From Candidatus Bathyarchaeota archaeon (GTDB lineage: Archaea > Thermoproteota > Bathyarchaeia > Bathyarchaeales > Bathycorpusculaceae), in NCBI GenBank assembly GCA_022865885.1, contig JALHSQ010000017.1:54517-118516 (forward strand): a stretch of DNA of 64,000 nucleotides, in the 5' to 3' direction. Shown here in pieces: positions 1 through 8,363 of the stretch (positions are counted from its first letter, which is position 1; each line of letters opens with the position of its first letter). The notes under the pieces are model-generated. The model was given only the letters and a program-made list of their open reading frames with translations. It searched no databases and was not told the DNA's origin. Position numbers and translations under genes: made by a program.

Positions 1-49
1 CTATAGGCCTGTGGAGCCTAGCGCCCGGGTTCAAATCCCGGCCCCGGCC
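1..49 (+). tRNA. tRNA-His (anticodon GTG), 3' part, cut by window edge
   Basis: The 3' half of a tRNA is readable. The anticodon stem TAGGC (4-8) pairs with GCCTA (16-20) around a seven-base loop whose anticodon is GTG (11-13). A 4-nt variable loop follows, then a perfect 5-bp T stem (25-29 with 37-41) enclosing TTCAAAT, then the 3' acceptor strand (42-48). The discriminator base is C (49), as expected for tRNA-His in bacteria and archaea. CCA is not encoded directly after it. The D arm and 5' acceptor strand lie outside the window. Confidence 0.9.
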
Positions 50-126
50 CTCCAACGCTTCAGCTAAAACCTAATAGGTCAAGATTCACTCTTCTAAGCC
101 AGTAGTCGAGCGAGGTCTACCTGAAA

Positions 127-2529
127 GTGCAGAGGAAAAGGTTGGTCTTCCCGTTCTCCGCGATAGTCAACATGGATAAGCTTAAGCTAGCTATATTGAT
201 TAACGCGATCAACCCAAAGATTGGCGGTCTGCTTATAAAGGGACCTAAGGGTTCAGGCAAGAGTACCGTTGCTCGTTCTCTGGCTGATGTCCTTCCAAAG
301 ATTGAGGTCGTCGAAGACTGCCCGTTCAACTGCAACCCGAAAGACCTTTCCAACATGTGCCCATCGTGCAGCAGCAAATACGTGAAGGGCGAGAGGCTGC
401 AGACAAGAGAAAAGGAAATGGCAGTTGTAGATCTACCTTTGGGTGCGACAGAGGATAGGGTCATCGGCAGCATAGACGTGGAAAAAGCCATAAAACATGG
501 AATAGGAGCACTGGAGCCTGGAATCCTCGCCGAGGCAAACCAGAACATCCTCTACGTGGACGAAGTCAACTTGCTCCCCGATCACATAGCCGATGATCTG
601 CTAGACGTTGCGGCCACAGGATGGAACGTCGTTGAAAGAGAAGGAGTCTCAGTGCGCCACCCATCGCGTTTCATATTCATCGGAACCATGAACCCTGAAG
701 AAGGAGAGCTAAGACCACAACTCCTTGACCGATTCCCCCTATCAGTTAGGGTTGGAAACATAACATCAGTCGAAGACCGTGTTGAAGTGATCAAGAGAAA
801 CCTAGAGTTTGAAGCCAACCCAGAAAAATTCCAAGAAGAATGCTTGCCCATGCAGAAAGACCTGCAAAACAGAATAGAACAAGCAAGAGAGACTCTGAAG
901 CAAATAACTCTCTCAGAGGACCTTCTGAGAAGCATCTCCGAGGCCTGCTTAAGCTTGAAAGTTGACGGACTTCGCCCGGACATCGTGATCGCAAAAGCTG
1001 CCGCAACCCTCGCTGCATTTGAGAGCAGAACTAAGGTTACTCCTGATGACGTTGCAGTCGCGGCTGAACTGGCTCTGGGCCATAGAACGAGAGAAGGAGG
1101 ATTCCTAGAACCCGCGACACCTCAAGAAATCGCGCATGTCTTCGCGGCTTCGACAAAGAAAGTGTTCCAATTCGAGAAGACCGGCGAGACAACGAAAGAA
1201 GACATGTCAAAAAGGAAGTTCCTCAAGGGAAAATCGGTTTTCTGGGTCAAGAATGACGCTGAAGAAAAGGAAGAGGAAAAAGCGCAACGCGAAGGCAAAC
1301 TGAAGAAAACCATTCAGAAACAAAAAACCAATCTCATGTTTCTGTTTGGCAGGCTTACTGGCGGAGTTTGGGGGATAGGCAAACGACTGAAGAAGAGCCC
1401 AAAAGATGCACCTGTGACCGATGGGCTTCAGGTTGGCAGCCACAAGCTCCGGGGAGAAACATACGAGGACAAGTCAGTCGGGGTCAAGAAAGGCCCCGAC
1501 AAAGGCGTTCTTACAGTCAGCGAAGTCGCGAGACACACTGAACTTTCAAAGGGTTTTCCACTAATAGACAGCTTTCAAAGGAAAATCATCTCTCCATCTA
1601 AGTTTTTTCTGAAAATGGGAAAGGCGAAACCAAAGAAGAGAGGCGCTTTCGCAGGCAGGCATTCTCGTTCAATCACCACTCTCCAACGTGGCAGACCATA
1701 CGGGTGGAAGATCCCACGTGGAAAACCTGTGGACATACATGTTCCCGCTACGGTTAGGGAGGCAGCCCGAAAACAGGGAAGCCGTGCAAAGCCGTTAGAA
1801 ACTGCGTTAAGCATCTCACTTGAAGATGTGCGGGAAAAGCTAAGATCATGCAAAGCTCCCTTGACGATGATTTTCGTGGTCGACTTGAGCGGTTCGATGC
1901 TTCTCAACCTTGGAGCTGTCAGAGAGGCACTGCTCAAGCTTCATGGCGACGCGTACAGAGGCAGGGATCGTGTCGGAATAGTTGCCCTCAGAGACTTTGG
2001 CGCCACGGTTGTCCAACACCCAATAACAAACCTGAGAGTCGTGGCAAGCAAGCTTCAAAGCATGCACGTGAGCGGTTTCACGCCGTTAGCTGCAGGCATG
2101 CACAAGGCCTTGGAGGTCTTTAAAGAAGCCAAACGGAGAGATCCAGTGACCGTCCCTGTTATGGTGTTGATAACTGATGGCAGCGCCAATATCCCCTTGA
2201 AAAGAAGCATTGAGACGGGCAAGATTCGACAAATAGACGAGGCATTGGCAGCTGCCAGAGAATATGAAGATGTAGCCGTAACTGACGTTTTCACCGTTTC
2301 AAGAATGCTTAGACGCGAAGGAGTCCATGTGATCGCGGTGAACACTAACGCTCACATGTACGGACGGGAAACATATGGCTTCTTAGTCACCGAACGCATA
2401 GCCTCATTAACCAATGGAATCAACCATACTTTTGGCACATTGATGCCCGAGAAAGAAATGATAGAAAACATGATTGAACAAATCAGAGGAGACCAGAGAG
2501 CCATAATGGGCGAAAAGAGAATAGGATAG
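127..2529 (+). CDS. Mg-chelatase-like protein, fused AAA+ (ChlI-like) and VWA (ChlD-like) domains
   Basis: The 800-residue protein joins an AAA+ ATPase to a C-terminal von Willebrand A domain, the arrangement of fused I/D subunits of magnesium or cobalt chelatases. Walker [10 protein letters not shown] is at about residue 39 and Walker B VDEVN at 144-148. A cysteine group, C65-x3-C69 and C78-x2-C81, sits between them and could bind metal. A lysine-rich linker spans roughly 350-560. The MIDAS motif DLSGSM is at 586-591. The start is GTG. No large CobN/ChlH subunit is in the window, so the metal and the pathway (corrinoid, F430 or tetrapyrrole) cannot be decided here. It follows the tRNA gene directly and stands alone. 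Confidence 0.85.
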   Translation: MQRKRLVFPFSAIVNMDKLKLAILINAINPKIGGLLIKGPKGSGKSTVARSLADVLPKIEVVEDCPFNCNPKDLSNMCPSCSSKYVKGERLQTREKEMAVVDLPLGATEDRVIGSIDVEKAIKHGIGALEPGILAEANQNILYVDEVNLLPDHIADDLLDVAATGWNVVEREGVSVRHPSRFIFIGTMNPEEGELRPQLLDRFPLSVRVGNITSVEDRVEVIKRNLEFEANPEKFQEECLPMQKDLQNRIEQARETLKQITLSEDLLRSISEACLSLKVDGLRPDIVIAKAAATLAAFESRTKVTPDDVAVAAELALGHRTREGGFLEPATPQEIAHVFAASTKKVFQFEKTGETTKEDMSKRKFLKGKSVFWVKNDAEEKEEEKAQREGKLKKTIQKQKTNLMFLFGRLTGGVWGIGKRLKKSPKDAPVTDGLQVGSHKLRGETYEDKSVGVKKGPDKGVLTVSEVARHTELSKGFPLIDSFQRKIISPSKFFLKMGKAKPKKRGAFAGRHSRSITTLQRGRPYGWKIPRGKPVDIHVPATVREAARKQGSRAKPLETALSISLEDVREKLRSCKAPLTMIFVVDLSGSMLLNLGAVREALLKLHGDAYRGRDRVGIVALRDFGATVVQHPITNLRVVASKLQSMHVSGFTPLAAGMHKALEVFKEAKRRDPVTVPVMVLITDGSANIPLKRSIETGKIRQIDEALAAAREYEDVAVTDVFTVSRMLRREGVHVIAVNTNAHMYGRETYGFLVTERIASLTNGINHTFGTLMPEKEMIENMIEQIRGDQRAIMGEKRIG

Positions 2530-2543
2530 GACGCACCACAGAG

Positions 2544-3539
2544 TCATATTGGAGGTTCAGTAAGCCTCTTCGCCTCAGAGCTCATCTTCACCCATTTTTC
2601 GAACTCTTTGGATGGCGGATCAGCTTTGAACAGCTTCTTCCGTTGAGCTTCTAGGAAACTGTCAGGCAATCCTAGAAATCTGGCTGCAGTTACTATTGTA
2701 TGCTCAGCTTCGAATGCTCGATAGAAGACACCAGTTGATTTCTCCTCCCAATTCTCGTCTCTGAGAATATGATGCTCCAAAACTATCGTTGGAATATGTC
2801 CCGCAAGCTCTTGCAGATTTTCAAACCCAGTCTTTATTTGTCGCTCATCCATTTTGAAGCCGGCTAAATAAGTTGGCGGTCCACCCAGCAACAGAACTGC
2901 TGGATTCTCGTTCATTATAATCTCAAGAGTAGATGTCGAAATCGGACCTTGAACATCAGGCGCAAACATAAACTTCTCACCATGACATTCGATTGTAGTC
3001 ATCAACACCCATCCCAATGCCGAATCTTCGGGGCCATGGAAAACCGGACGCGAAAACTTGATTCTAGTGTCATTGAACGTGAAGGTTCGGCTATCTGCGA
3101 TTTCGATTTTTCGCGCATATCGTCCGCCAGTAACCTGAAACAGCCAACCCCTACGCCTCTGACTGGAATTGATGCTTTCCCTCGGATTCTTGATCAGAAC
3201 CAGTTTTCCCTCGTAAATCTGTCGCGCTGTTTCAGTAGCTTCCGTCCATTGACTTAGCCGATCCTCGTAAGAAGGCGTGTGATGGTCAAAGTGATAATGG
3301 CTCAACGTGACCACTTCGCACTTGGCTGCAAATTCAGCGATTCTCCTCCGACAATCAGCGATTGCTCTGAACTCTTGCGGGTGGGGTGGCAGACCAAAAC
3401 GATTTGGACAAAGCGAAATCCCAGCATCAAGAAGAATCCTCGCATCTGGAGTCTCAACGTATGTGCACATGGATCTGACACCAAGGCTTTCGGCAGCCAA
3501 TGGAACAACTCTGATGTGATCTAGCATGCTTTCCATCAT
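2544..3539 (-). CDS. UPF0282-family metallo-beta-lactamase-fold hydrolase
   Basis: The 331-residue protein has an MBL-fold metal site, H81-x-H83-x-D85-H86-H87, followed by further conserved His/Asp regions. Length and sequence style match the archaeal UPF0282 family, whose substrate is unknown. A TATA-like stretch near 3560 lies about 25 bp before the first ATG (3539), which fits a leaderless transcript. It converges with the chelatase gene, with only 14 bp between the stops. The family call is recognition of motif and context. The function beyond metal-dependent hydrolase is open. Confidence 0.8.
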   Translation of the reverse strand: MMESMLDHIRVVPLAAESLGVRSMCTYVETPDARILLDAGISLCPNRFGLPPHPQEFRAIADCRRRIAEFAAKCEVVTLSHYHFDHHTPSYEDRLSQWTEATETARQIYEGKLVLIKNPRESINSSQRRRGWLFQVTGGRYARKIEIADSRTFTFNDTRIKFSRPVFHGPEDSALGWVLMTTIECHGEKFMFAPDVQGPISTSTLEIIMNENPAVLLLGGPPTYLAGFKMDERQIKTGFENLQELAGHIPTIVLEHHILRDENWEEKSTGVFYRAFEAEHTIVTAARFLGLPDSFLEAQRKKLFKADPPSKEFEKWVKMSSEAKRLTEPPI

Positions 3540-3589
3540 GACGATGCATGTAAGCTATATCTTTTTATTTTCGACTCTGATAGTTCCCC

Positions 3590-3781
3590 ATGGTGGGCGA
3601 TGACGACTCTGGCCCCATTGACTTACCGATGATTTGGATCTTGAGTGCGAGAGCTCGCCACTCTGCAAATTCACCGAACAAACATCCGGCTCTATTGGTT
3701 ACTCGTCTTAGGCAAGTGAAAACTAACCAGATCATTGACGCTCTTTCACGCATTTCTCTCAATGATTCAGAGGATTCTTAG
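3590..3781 (+). CDS. possible small hypothetical protein
   Basis: This is a 63-codon open frame with an ATG start in the otherwise empty space between two divergently placed genes. Its last 23 bases overlap the 3' end of the minus-strand gene that ends at 3759. The C-terminal half could form helices. No motif is recognised and no clear ribosome-binding site was found. An antisense frame of similar length (3565-3762) exists, so this may be a chance ORF. Confidence 0.2.
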   Translation: MVGDDDSGPIDLPMIWILSARARHSANSPNKHPALLVTRLRQVKTNQIIDALSRISLNDSEDS

Positions 3782-4220
3782 TCAGCTTCAAGAATTCCGC
3801 GTATATCACTTCGCCTCGAGATCTTAACGCTTCTGGCAGATTCGGATCGTCGTCAAGTACACTCTCCTCGTGCTGCCTTAGTCTGAGCTTTGCCCAGTAG
3901 TAGTCTTTCCTGTGCAGAGCGTATCTAAGCTCTAGTTCCATTGCGGCAAAGTGAGCTTCGTATATTACGGTTTTAGGCGAATCAACGATCACTCGTCGGT
4001 CAATGATTTTGCCCATCTTTTTCAGTTCGCGCATCTCTGCCAGTTCATGCACCATTAGATAGTCGTTGCCGAGAACGTCTGACAGCGTCGTTGGATCTTC
4101 GGAGAAGATTTCCCCGGTCATATAGTCATGAAATTCTTTTGCGTAGACATTTTCCGCTTCATAGCCAATCTGTTTGAGCGCTCTTCTTGTTTTCCTTATC
4201 TTCGCATCTATTTCTGGCAT
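3759..4220 (-). CDS. conserved-looking hypothetical protein, mostly helical
   Basis: The 153-residue protein is rich in Lys, Arg and Glu and looks largely alpha-helical, with no signal peptide or membrane segment. It begins 15 bp after the KH-protein gene and is the last member of the aIF1A-RIO1-KH run, so it is probably co-transcribed with these ribosome-biogenesis genes. A HELAEMRELKKMG stretch near the middle is the most motif-like part. The family is not recognised. A role linked to small-subunit maturation is suggested by position only. Confidence 0.7.
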   Translation of the reverse strand: MPEIDAKIRKTRRALKQIGYEAENVYAKEFHDYMTGEIFSEDPTTLSDVLGNDYLMVHELAEMRELKKMGKIIDRRVIVDSPKTVIYEAHFAAMELELRYALHRKDYYWAKLRLRQHEESVLDDDPNLPEALRSRGEVIYAEFLKLTKNPLNH

Positions 4221-4235
4221 CGCAAGCCATGCCTT

Positions 4236-4817
4236 CTATTTCTCCTCTGGAGGCTTTTCCCATATCTCAAGCCTCTTTTTCTTGAGATCCCTGCGTTTTC
4301 TATGCAGAAACCTGTAGACTGTGGCGTGCATGCTTCCCCTAACTAGCATCTGCACTGCTTCGCGAGCTACTTCTGCCTGCTCAAAGGTTCCAATCAGGCT
4401 AACAGTGTAGCCATACACGGCAACGTTGGTATCAGTCAACTCCTCAATTATACCGCGAGTCTTGCCGTTCATACCTATAATTCGGCCTTTGACTCGTTTG
4501 ATGTCAGAGTCTGATCGTCCGAAAGCAGTTCTCAAGTCCATAACGTCCAAGATTGCTTCTTCATCACGTATGAGGCGAAAAGCGTGCTCGGGCGAGAAAC
4601 CCCGTCCCAACGCTGTTACGACGTCTTTTGCTTTGAGAAGCAAAGATGGGTCGGTGGCTTTCTCGGCAAGAGTGATTGTGATTCCGCCCGTTTCGCTGTC
4701 AATTTGAAGTTCAACTGAAAGCTTTTTTTCAATGTTCTTTTTCGTCGTTCCCTCTGGTCCTATTAGAACTCCAACACGTTCTTCCGGTATCTTTAAGAAT
4801 GTATTAGGTTTTGCCAT
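4236..4817 (-). CDS. KH-domain RNA-binding protein, Dim2/Pno1-like
   Basis: Taking the ATG at 4817 gives 193 residues with two KH domains. Their GxxG loops are GPEG (about 20-23) and GMNG (about 115-118). This is the architecture of archaeal Dim2/Pno1 homologues, which bind the 3' end of 16S rRNA during small-subunit maturation. The start overlaps the end of the RIO1 gene by 14 bp, so translation is probably coupled. A longer frame begins at 4847, but the extra ten residues precede the usual family start. The aIF1A-RIO1-KH gene order is common in archaea and supports the call. Confidence 0.9.
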   Translation of the reverse strand: MAKPNTFLKIPEERVGVLIGPEGTTKKNIEKKLSVELQIDSETGGITITLAEKATDPSLLLKAKDVVTALGRGFSPEHAFRLIRDEEAILDVMDLRTAFGRSDSDIKRVKGRIIGMNGKTRGIIEELTDTNVAVYGYTVSLIGTFEQAEVAREAVQMLVRGSMHATVYRFLHRKRRDLKKKRLEIWEKPPEEK

Positions 4818-5601
4818 GGCATGTAACCTTCTTATAGCATTCCTCAATCGGAAGCACTTTTACGTCTAGCTTGCTAAAAAACCTATTCACGTTGGCGAGA
4901 TCTCTACGCAGAAGAAAATCGGCCATCGGGTGAGAGAGACACACGGCCTGTGACACGTCAAACAACACGGGTCGACCTCTCCAGATCATGATGTTGTATT
5001 CGCTTAGGTCTCCATGGACGAGTTCAGCTTGACGGTAAAGTCTAGTTAAATAAGTCAAAATGGTCTGGTAGATTCCTGACGGATTCTTTACATGTGCATC
5101 CTTTAACAGGGGAGCGCTTACACCATCTTTGCCGATGAATTCCATGATAAGAACGTTGCTTTTCACGACCACCGGTTTAGGCATCCTGACTTCAGCGTCT
5201 TCGGCTTGTCGAAGATTCCTGTATTCTTTCCTGGCCCAAGTGTATATCAGGGAGCGGGTGTCATGCTTAACACTCTTAAACCTAGGATCTCCCTCAATGT
5301 ACATAAGCATCCCCTTTCGAAACTCCGCGGAAACCGTCAGGTAGATCTTGACCGCTAAGTCTTTTCCTTCACTGTCCTTCGCCCAGTATACGCGTGATTC
5401 TTTTCCGGCGCTGACAACCCCATGAATCTCACTTATGGTGCCATCATTCATAAAATCGTAAATTACCATCAAAGTGGAGCGGTCGAAAACTTCTTCCAAA
5501 ACCTCGTATTCTTCGCTTCGTTTCTCCTTCATCAACTGCTCGGTTTCAAAGTCCTTTTCCTTCTTAAGCAGCTTTTTTTCGACGCCTTTTCTAAAAGACA
5601 C
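4804..5601 (-). CDS. rio1: RIO1-type serine protein kinase
   Basis: The 265-residue protein carries the RIO kinase signatures: a flexible nucleotide loop GVVSAGKESRVY (61-72), catalytic lysine K85, the catalytic loop HGDLSEYN (196-203) and the metal-binding DVSQAV (215-220). RIO kinases are atypical ATPase/kinases acting in late 40S/30S subunit maturation. The start is GTG. It lies 31 bp downstream of aIF1A and overlaps the next gene, for a KH protein of the Dim2 type, which is a known functional partner of RIO kinases. Confidence 0.95.
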   Translation of the reverse strand: MSFRKGVEKKLLKKEKDFETEQLMKEKRSEEYEVLEEVFDRSTLMVIYDFMNDGTISEIHGVVSAGKESRVYWAKDSEGKDLAVKIYLTVSAEFRKGMLMYIEGDPRFKSVKHDTRSLIYTWARKEYRNLRQAEDAEVRMPKPVVVKSNVLIMEFIGKDGVSAPLLKDAHVKNPSGIYQTILTYLTRLYRQAELVHGDLSEYNIMIWRGRPVLFDVSQAVCLSHPMADFLLRRDLANVNRFFSKLDVKVLPIEECYKKVTCHGKT

Positions 5602-5632
5602 TTAACCCTATCCATCCACGGTTACAACAAAA

Positions 5633-5938
5633 CTAGATGGTAATGTACCCTTTCCTGCGAAGTGTTTCAGCCTGCCCACGCGTATAACGCCAGATCAAGT
5701 CACCACGCTGGTCTGACTGAAAATCCCAAGGCGAAACGAGCACAACGTCCCCCAGACGTATCCAAACGCGCCTCTTCATCTTGCCCCGTATGCGGCACAA
5801 GCGCTCTTTACCATCCTGACACTTAACCATCATGCGATCAAAGCCGAGTAGCTTGGTGGCCACTCCCAGAATACTGCCTTCTGTGGGGTAGACCATCGCG
5901 CTCAGTTCTCCTTCGCTTCTGACCTTCTTTTTACCCAA
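5633..5938 (-). CDS. eif1A: translation initiation factor aIF1A
   Basis: The 101-residue protein is a small basic OB-fold (S1-like) factor matching archaeal/eukaryotic IF1A, which binds the ribosomal A site during initiation. Recognisable parts are the basic N-terminus, the RIRGKMKRRVWI segment and the WRY region near the C-terminus. The start is TTG at 5938, placed 5 nt after a strong GAGGTG ribosome-binding site. It is the first gene of the four-gene minus-strand translation operon. Confidence 0.95.
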   Translation of the reverse strand: MGKKKVRSEGELSAMVYPTEGSILGVATKLLGFDRMMVKCQDGKERLCRIRGKMKRRVWIRLGDVVLVSPWDFQSDQRGDLIWRYTRGQAETLRRKGYITI

Positions 5939-6091
5939 CCAAGCACCTCAAACAGATATCCAATTTCATAGTGATGGTGTCACCTTCCTTAAAAGCTATC
6001 CCCAACAAGACTAATCAATCACTGCTCACTTCTCAACACATTCCGATTCCTGCCAAAGCTTAAGTCCATAGACAAGGTTTGAGACCAAAAG

Positions 6092-6367
6092 GTGCCTTGC
6101 TACATGGAAGTCTATACGCATGAAGATCAGTCGGTGAAGCAGTTCCTAGACAAAATAGCGAACTACACGCGGTTAGCCAAAACCATGAACCTGCCGTATT
6201 GGATTTTCATTAGCGACTCGAACCCTGTAGGTGTGGTTACAATTGGACAAGAACCAATACAATTACTAGCTCCCATCGGAACACCAATGGCAGTAATCCA
6301 GATGACAGACACCACGATGCCTGCACAAACGATTGAAGAGTTCGCAAGAAGAGAACAGTCGAAATAG
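6092..6367 (+). CDS. hypothetical protein
   Basis: The 91-residue soluble protein has alternating helix and strand character, with a GVVTIGQEPI segment in the middle. It has no signal peptide. Start is GTG at 6092, or ATG at 6104 four codons later. It diverges from aIF1A across a 150-bp intergenic region. The middle segment resembles a strand pair seen in some acetyltransferases, but the protein is too short and lacks a CoA-binding loop, so no function is assigned. Confidence 0.65.
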   Translation: MPCYMEVYTHEDQSVKQFLDKIANYTRLAKTMNLPYWIFISDSNPVGVVTIGQEPIQLLAPIGTPMAVIQMTDTTMPAQTIEEFARREQSK

Positions 6368-6498
6368 CTGAAATCAAGAACAACAAACTGTCCTCTGTAT
6401 TCATTGAATTATACTACGCTTTTTGACTTGTTCTTATCTCAGAAACCTCGTTTATATCATTTCGCAATATATACGATATAGCTTAGCTACCAGAGAAG

Positions 6499-7215
6499 AT
6501 GCTTATGGGATCTAACATGATGAGCCAAGAAAATAGCCACTCTTGCCTAACACAAGTCGTAATTGCAGCATTAAACGAAGAACCAGGCGTAGGACTCACG
6601 ATAACCGAACTTTCAGAAAACCTGCATTCTCACCGCGTTCTTGTGGTTGATGGTAACAGCCGTGACAGGACTGTGGAAATCGCAAAAGACAACGGCGCAG
6701 ACATCGTCTTTCAAGATGGCGTCGGCAAGGGAGACGCTATATCAAAAGCGCTAAAATATCTGAACCACAGTGTTGATTACGTTGTTCTAACAGATGCTGA
6801 CTACACATATCCGGCAGAGTATGTACCGGAAATGATCGAGATATTGGAGCGAAACCCGCACGTGGGCATGGTTTGCGGAAACAGATTTAGCAGACAAATA
6901 GACGAAGGAGCAGTACGCAGCTCCTTCTATTTTGGAAACAAACTTTTGGCCTTTGCGCACAACCTACTTAACGGCATAACCTTGAATGATCCGCTGACTG
7001 GCTTGCGTGTTATTCGTGCAGAAATTCTCCGAGATTGGACGGTAAGATCAAGAGGTTTTGATGTTGAAGTTGAACTAAACCATCAGGTGAAAAGGCAAGG
7101 ATTCAAAATTGTCGAAGTGCCAATTAAGTACCGGGTAAGACTGGGCGAGAAAAAACTGAAAATAAAGCACGGTGCAACTATTCTGAAAAGGATATTATTG
7201 GAAACCACTTGCTAG
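6499..7215 (+). CDS. family 2 glycosyltransferase (dolichyl-phosphate sugar synthase-like)
   Basis: The 238-residue GT-A fold enzyme has an N-terminal nucleotide-binding strand (VVIAALNEEPG), a DGNSRDRT loop near 51-58 and a DAD motif at 99-101 for metal-NDP-sugar binding. The conserved FDVEVEL region and a basic C-terminus follow. It has no membrane segment. This layout fits polyprenyl-phosphate mannose/glucose synthases of archaeal N-glycosylation. A TATA-like GCAATATATAC near 6464 places the transcription start close to the ATG, consistent with a leaderless mRNA. The zinc-ribbon peptide lies 21 bp downstream. Confidence 0.85.
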   Translation: MLMGSNMMSQENSHSCLTQVVIAALNEEPGVGLTITELSENLHSHRVLVVDGNSRDRTVEIAKDNGADIVFQDGVGKGDAISKALKYLNHSVDYVVLTDADYTYPAEYVPEMIEILERNPHVGMVCGNRFSRQIDEGAVRSSFYFGNKLLAFAHNLLNGITLNDPLTGLRVIRAEILRDWTVRSRGFDVEVELNHQVKRQGFKIVEVPIKYRVRLGEKKLKIKHGATILKRILLETTC

Positions 7216-7236
7216 CTAGAAGGAGAAGTATTAAAC

Positions 7237-7338
7237 TTGAGATGCTCGGTTTGCAACGGAAAATCGGATATAGATATGAACCCGAAGGAAGCTTGGTGCC
7301 ACATATGCGGCTGGAACGAAATTTCTCGCAGAAAATAG
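7237..7338 (+). CDS. 33-residue zinc-ribbon peptide
   Basis: A TTG start follows an AAGGAG ribosome-binding site (7220-7225) and opens a 33-codon frame ending in TAG. The peptide holds two CxxC knuckles, CSVC at 3-6 and CHIC at 21-24, which together would bind one zinc. The knuckle spacing, the SD and the tight position between the glycosyltransferase and the next exported-protein gene argue that it is translated. The function is unknown; it may be a small regulator or assembly factor. Confidence 0.55.
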   Translation: MRCSVCNGKSDIDMNPKEAWCHICGWNEISRRK

Positions 7339-7375
7339 CATTCTGGCAAAAAGTAGTTTGGAAGGGGAGACTTTT

Positions 7376-8017
7376 TTGCTGAAGAATTATGTTTTTCATT
7401 TCAAGATTGCTGTGCTTGCTGCAGTCTCGATTTTCCTATGTTTCTCTGCAGCATCAACTAAACCAGTCTCTGCAAGTGGAGGGTCCATCGTGATGGCAAA
7501 TTACTATCCAAATGACGGAGGAACATACGGGTTTATTGACCGTTTCTTAAAGCAAACTACGGCAGTCAACACCAATACGACTGTTTCAGTTAGTATTGAT
7601 GGAGGGCCACTCATTCCTATGATTTACCAAGGTATAATAAATGAAACGGTCCAAGGTGATACTGTAGTTCGTAACTGGTACACATGGCAGGTAGCAATTC
7701 CAGCTTTAACGGCTCCAGGCAAACACACATTCCAGTTTTTCGATCATCACTACGTATGGCAAGACAAAGGTCAATTTTGGGCTGATTTCAATGCCTATTC
7801 CACTGTTAAGTCATTCACTATAGCCCTTCCCCAGCCAACTCCTTCACAGTCAACATCTAATTCCCCAAATCCACATACTCCGCCATCTTCGCAGGTCTCA
7901 CCCTTAGAGCGTCAGTCAAGCCTATTCTCGCCAATGGAAGCCTTTCACACAATAGCAACCGCGGTAGTCATAATAAATATCGTCGCAGTTGCAACAATGC
8001 TTAGAAAACGAAGATAG
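7376..8017 (+). CDS. exported protein with C-terminal membrane anchor, unknown function
   Basis: Start is TTG at 7376, seven bases after GGGGAG. An upstream in-frame TTG at 7358 lacks such a site. The N-terminus is a signal peptide (hydrophobic core, then an Ala/Ser-rich cleavage region). A beta-rich ectodomain of about 130 residues follows, then a Pro/Ser/Thr-rich linker of about 40 residues, then a C-terminal membrane helix ending in RKRR. This is the layout of a stalked cell-surface protein anchored in the cytoplasmic membrane. No enzymatic motif is visible. It opens the island of exported proteins. Confidence 0.75.
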   Translation: MLKNYVFHFKIAVLAAVSIFLCFSAASTKPVSASGGSIVMANYYPNDGGTYGFIDRFLKQTTAVNTNTTVSVSIDGGPLIPMIYQGIINETVQGDTVVRNWYTWQVAIPALTAPGKHTFQFFDHHYVWQDKGQFWADFNAYSTVKSFTIALPQPTPSQSTSNSPNPHTPPSSQVSPLERQSSLFSPMEAFHTIATAVVIINIVAVATMLRKRR

Positions 8018-8057
8018 CTGAAAAGTTTTACCACACGGAAAAAAAAGGGTCAGAGTT

Positions 8058-8345
8058 TCACGATTTGGGCGTGCCAGTCGCTTGTGGCGACGTCTCCCGC
8101 ACAACCTTCCCTTTTTTCTTCTTTATGTCGGCGCTTAGCATCTCAAATGCGTCTGTTTCCTATTCAAATGATACATTCGTTCTCTCCTTCCCATTGAAGA
8201 CATTCTGCGTAGAAGCCATCGTTAGCTATTCTCTCGACTTGAGTATTGCATATGATACATTTGCCAACACCTCTTTTTGCAGTATGATACTCTAGAAGAT
8301 GTTTCCACAAGCCATTTATCGGCTGAGAGCATTGCTTATTGTGCA
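8058..8345 (-). pseudogene. decayed zinc-finger protein gene
   Basis: On the minus strand one frame holds a finger-like helix ending HLLEYH, then CIIC and a further Cys pair, and stops at TGA (8164-8166) where a second CIIC would be expected. The continuation lies in another frame after a TAG: about 33 residues ending at 8058, with ADIKKKKGK in the middle. A run of eight T follows (8046-8039, minus strand), a plausible terminator. At least one frameshift and one stop separate the pieces, so it reads as a degraded zinc-finger gene. Part of the 5' side overlaps the promoter of the plus-strand gene at 8364. This stretch is otherwise non-coding. Confidence 0.4.
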
Positions 8346-8363
8346 AGGGGAAAGGTGTAGATT

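Noticed and set aside
8056..8071. 16-bp match between 8057-8072 and the 3' end of the DUF424 gene (about 19854-19869), both able to encode HAQIVKL before a stop
   Set aside because: A single 16-bp identity in 64 kb is near chance expectation and the upstream protein sense does not match DUF424.
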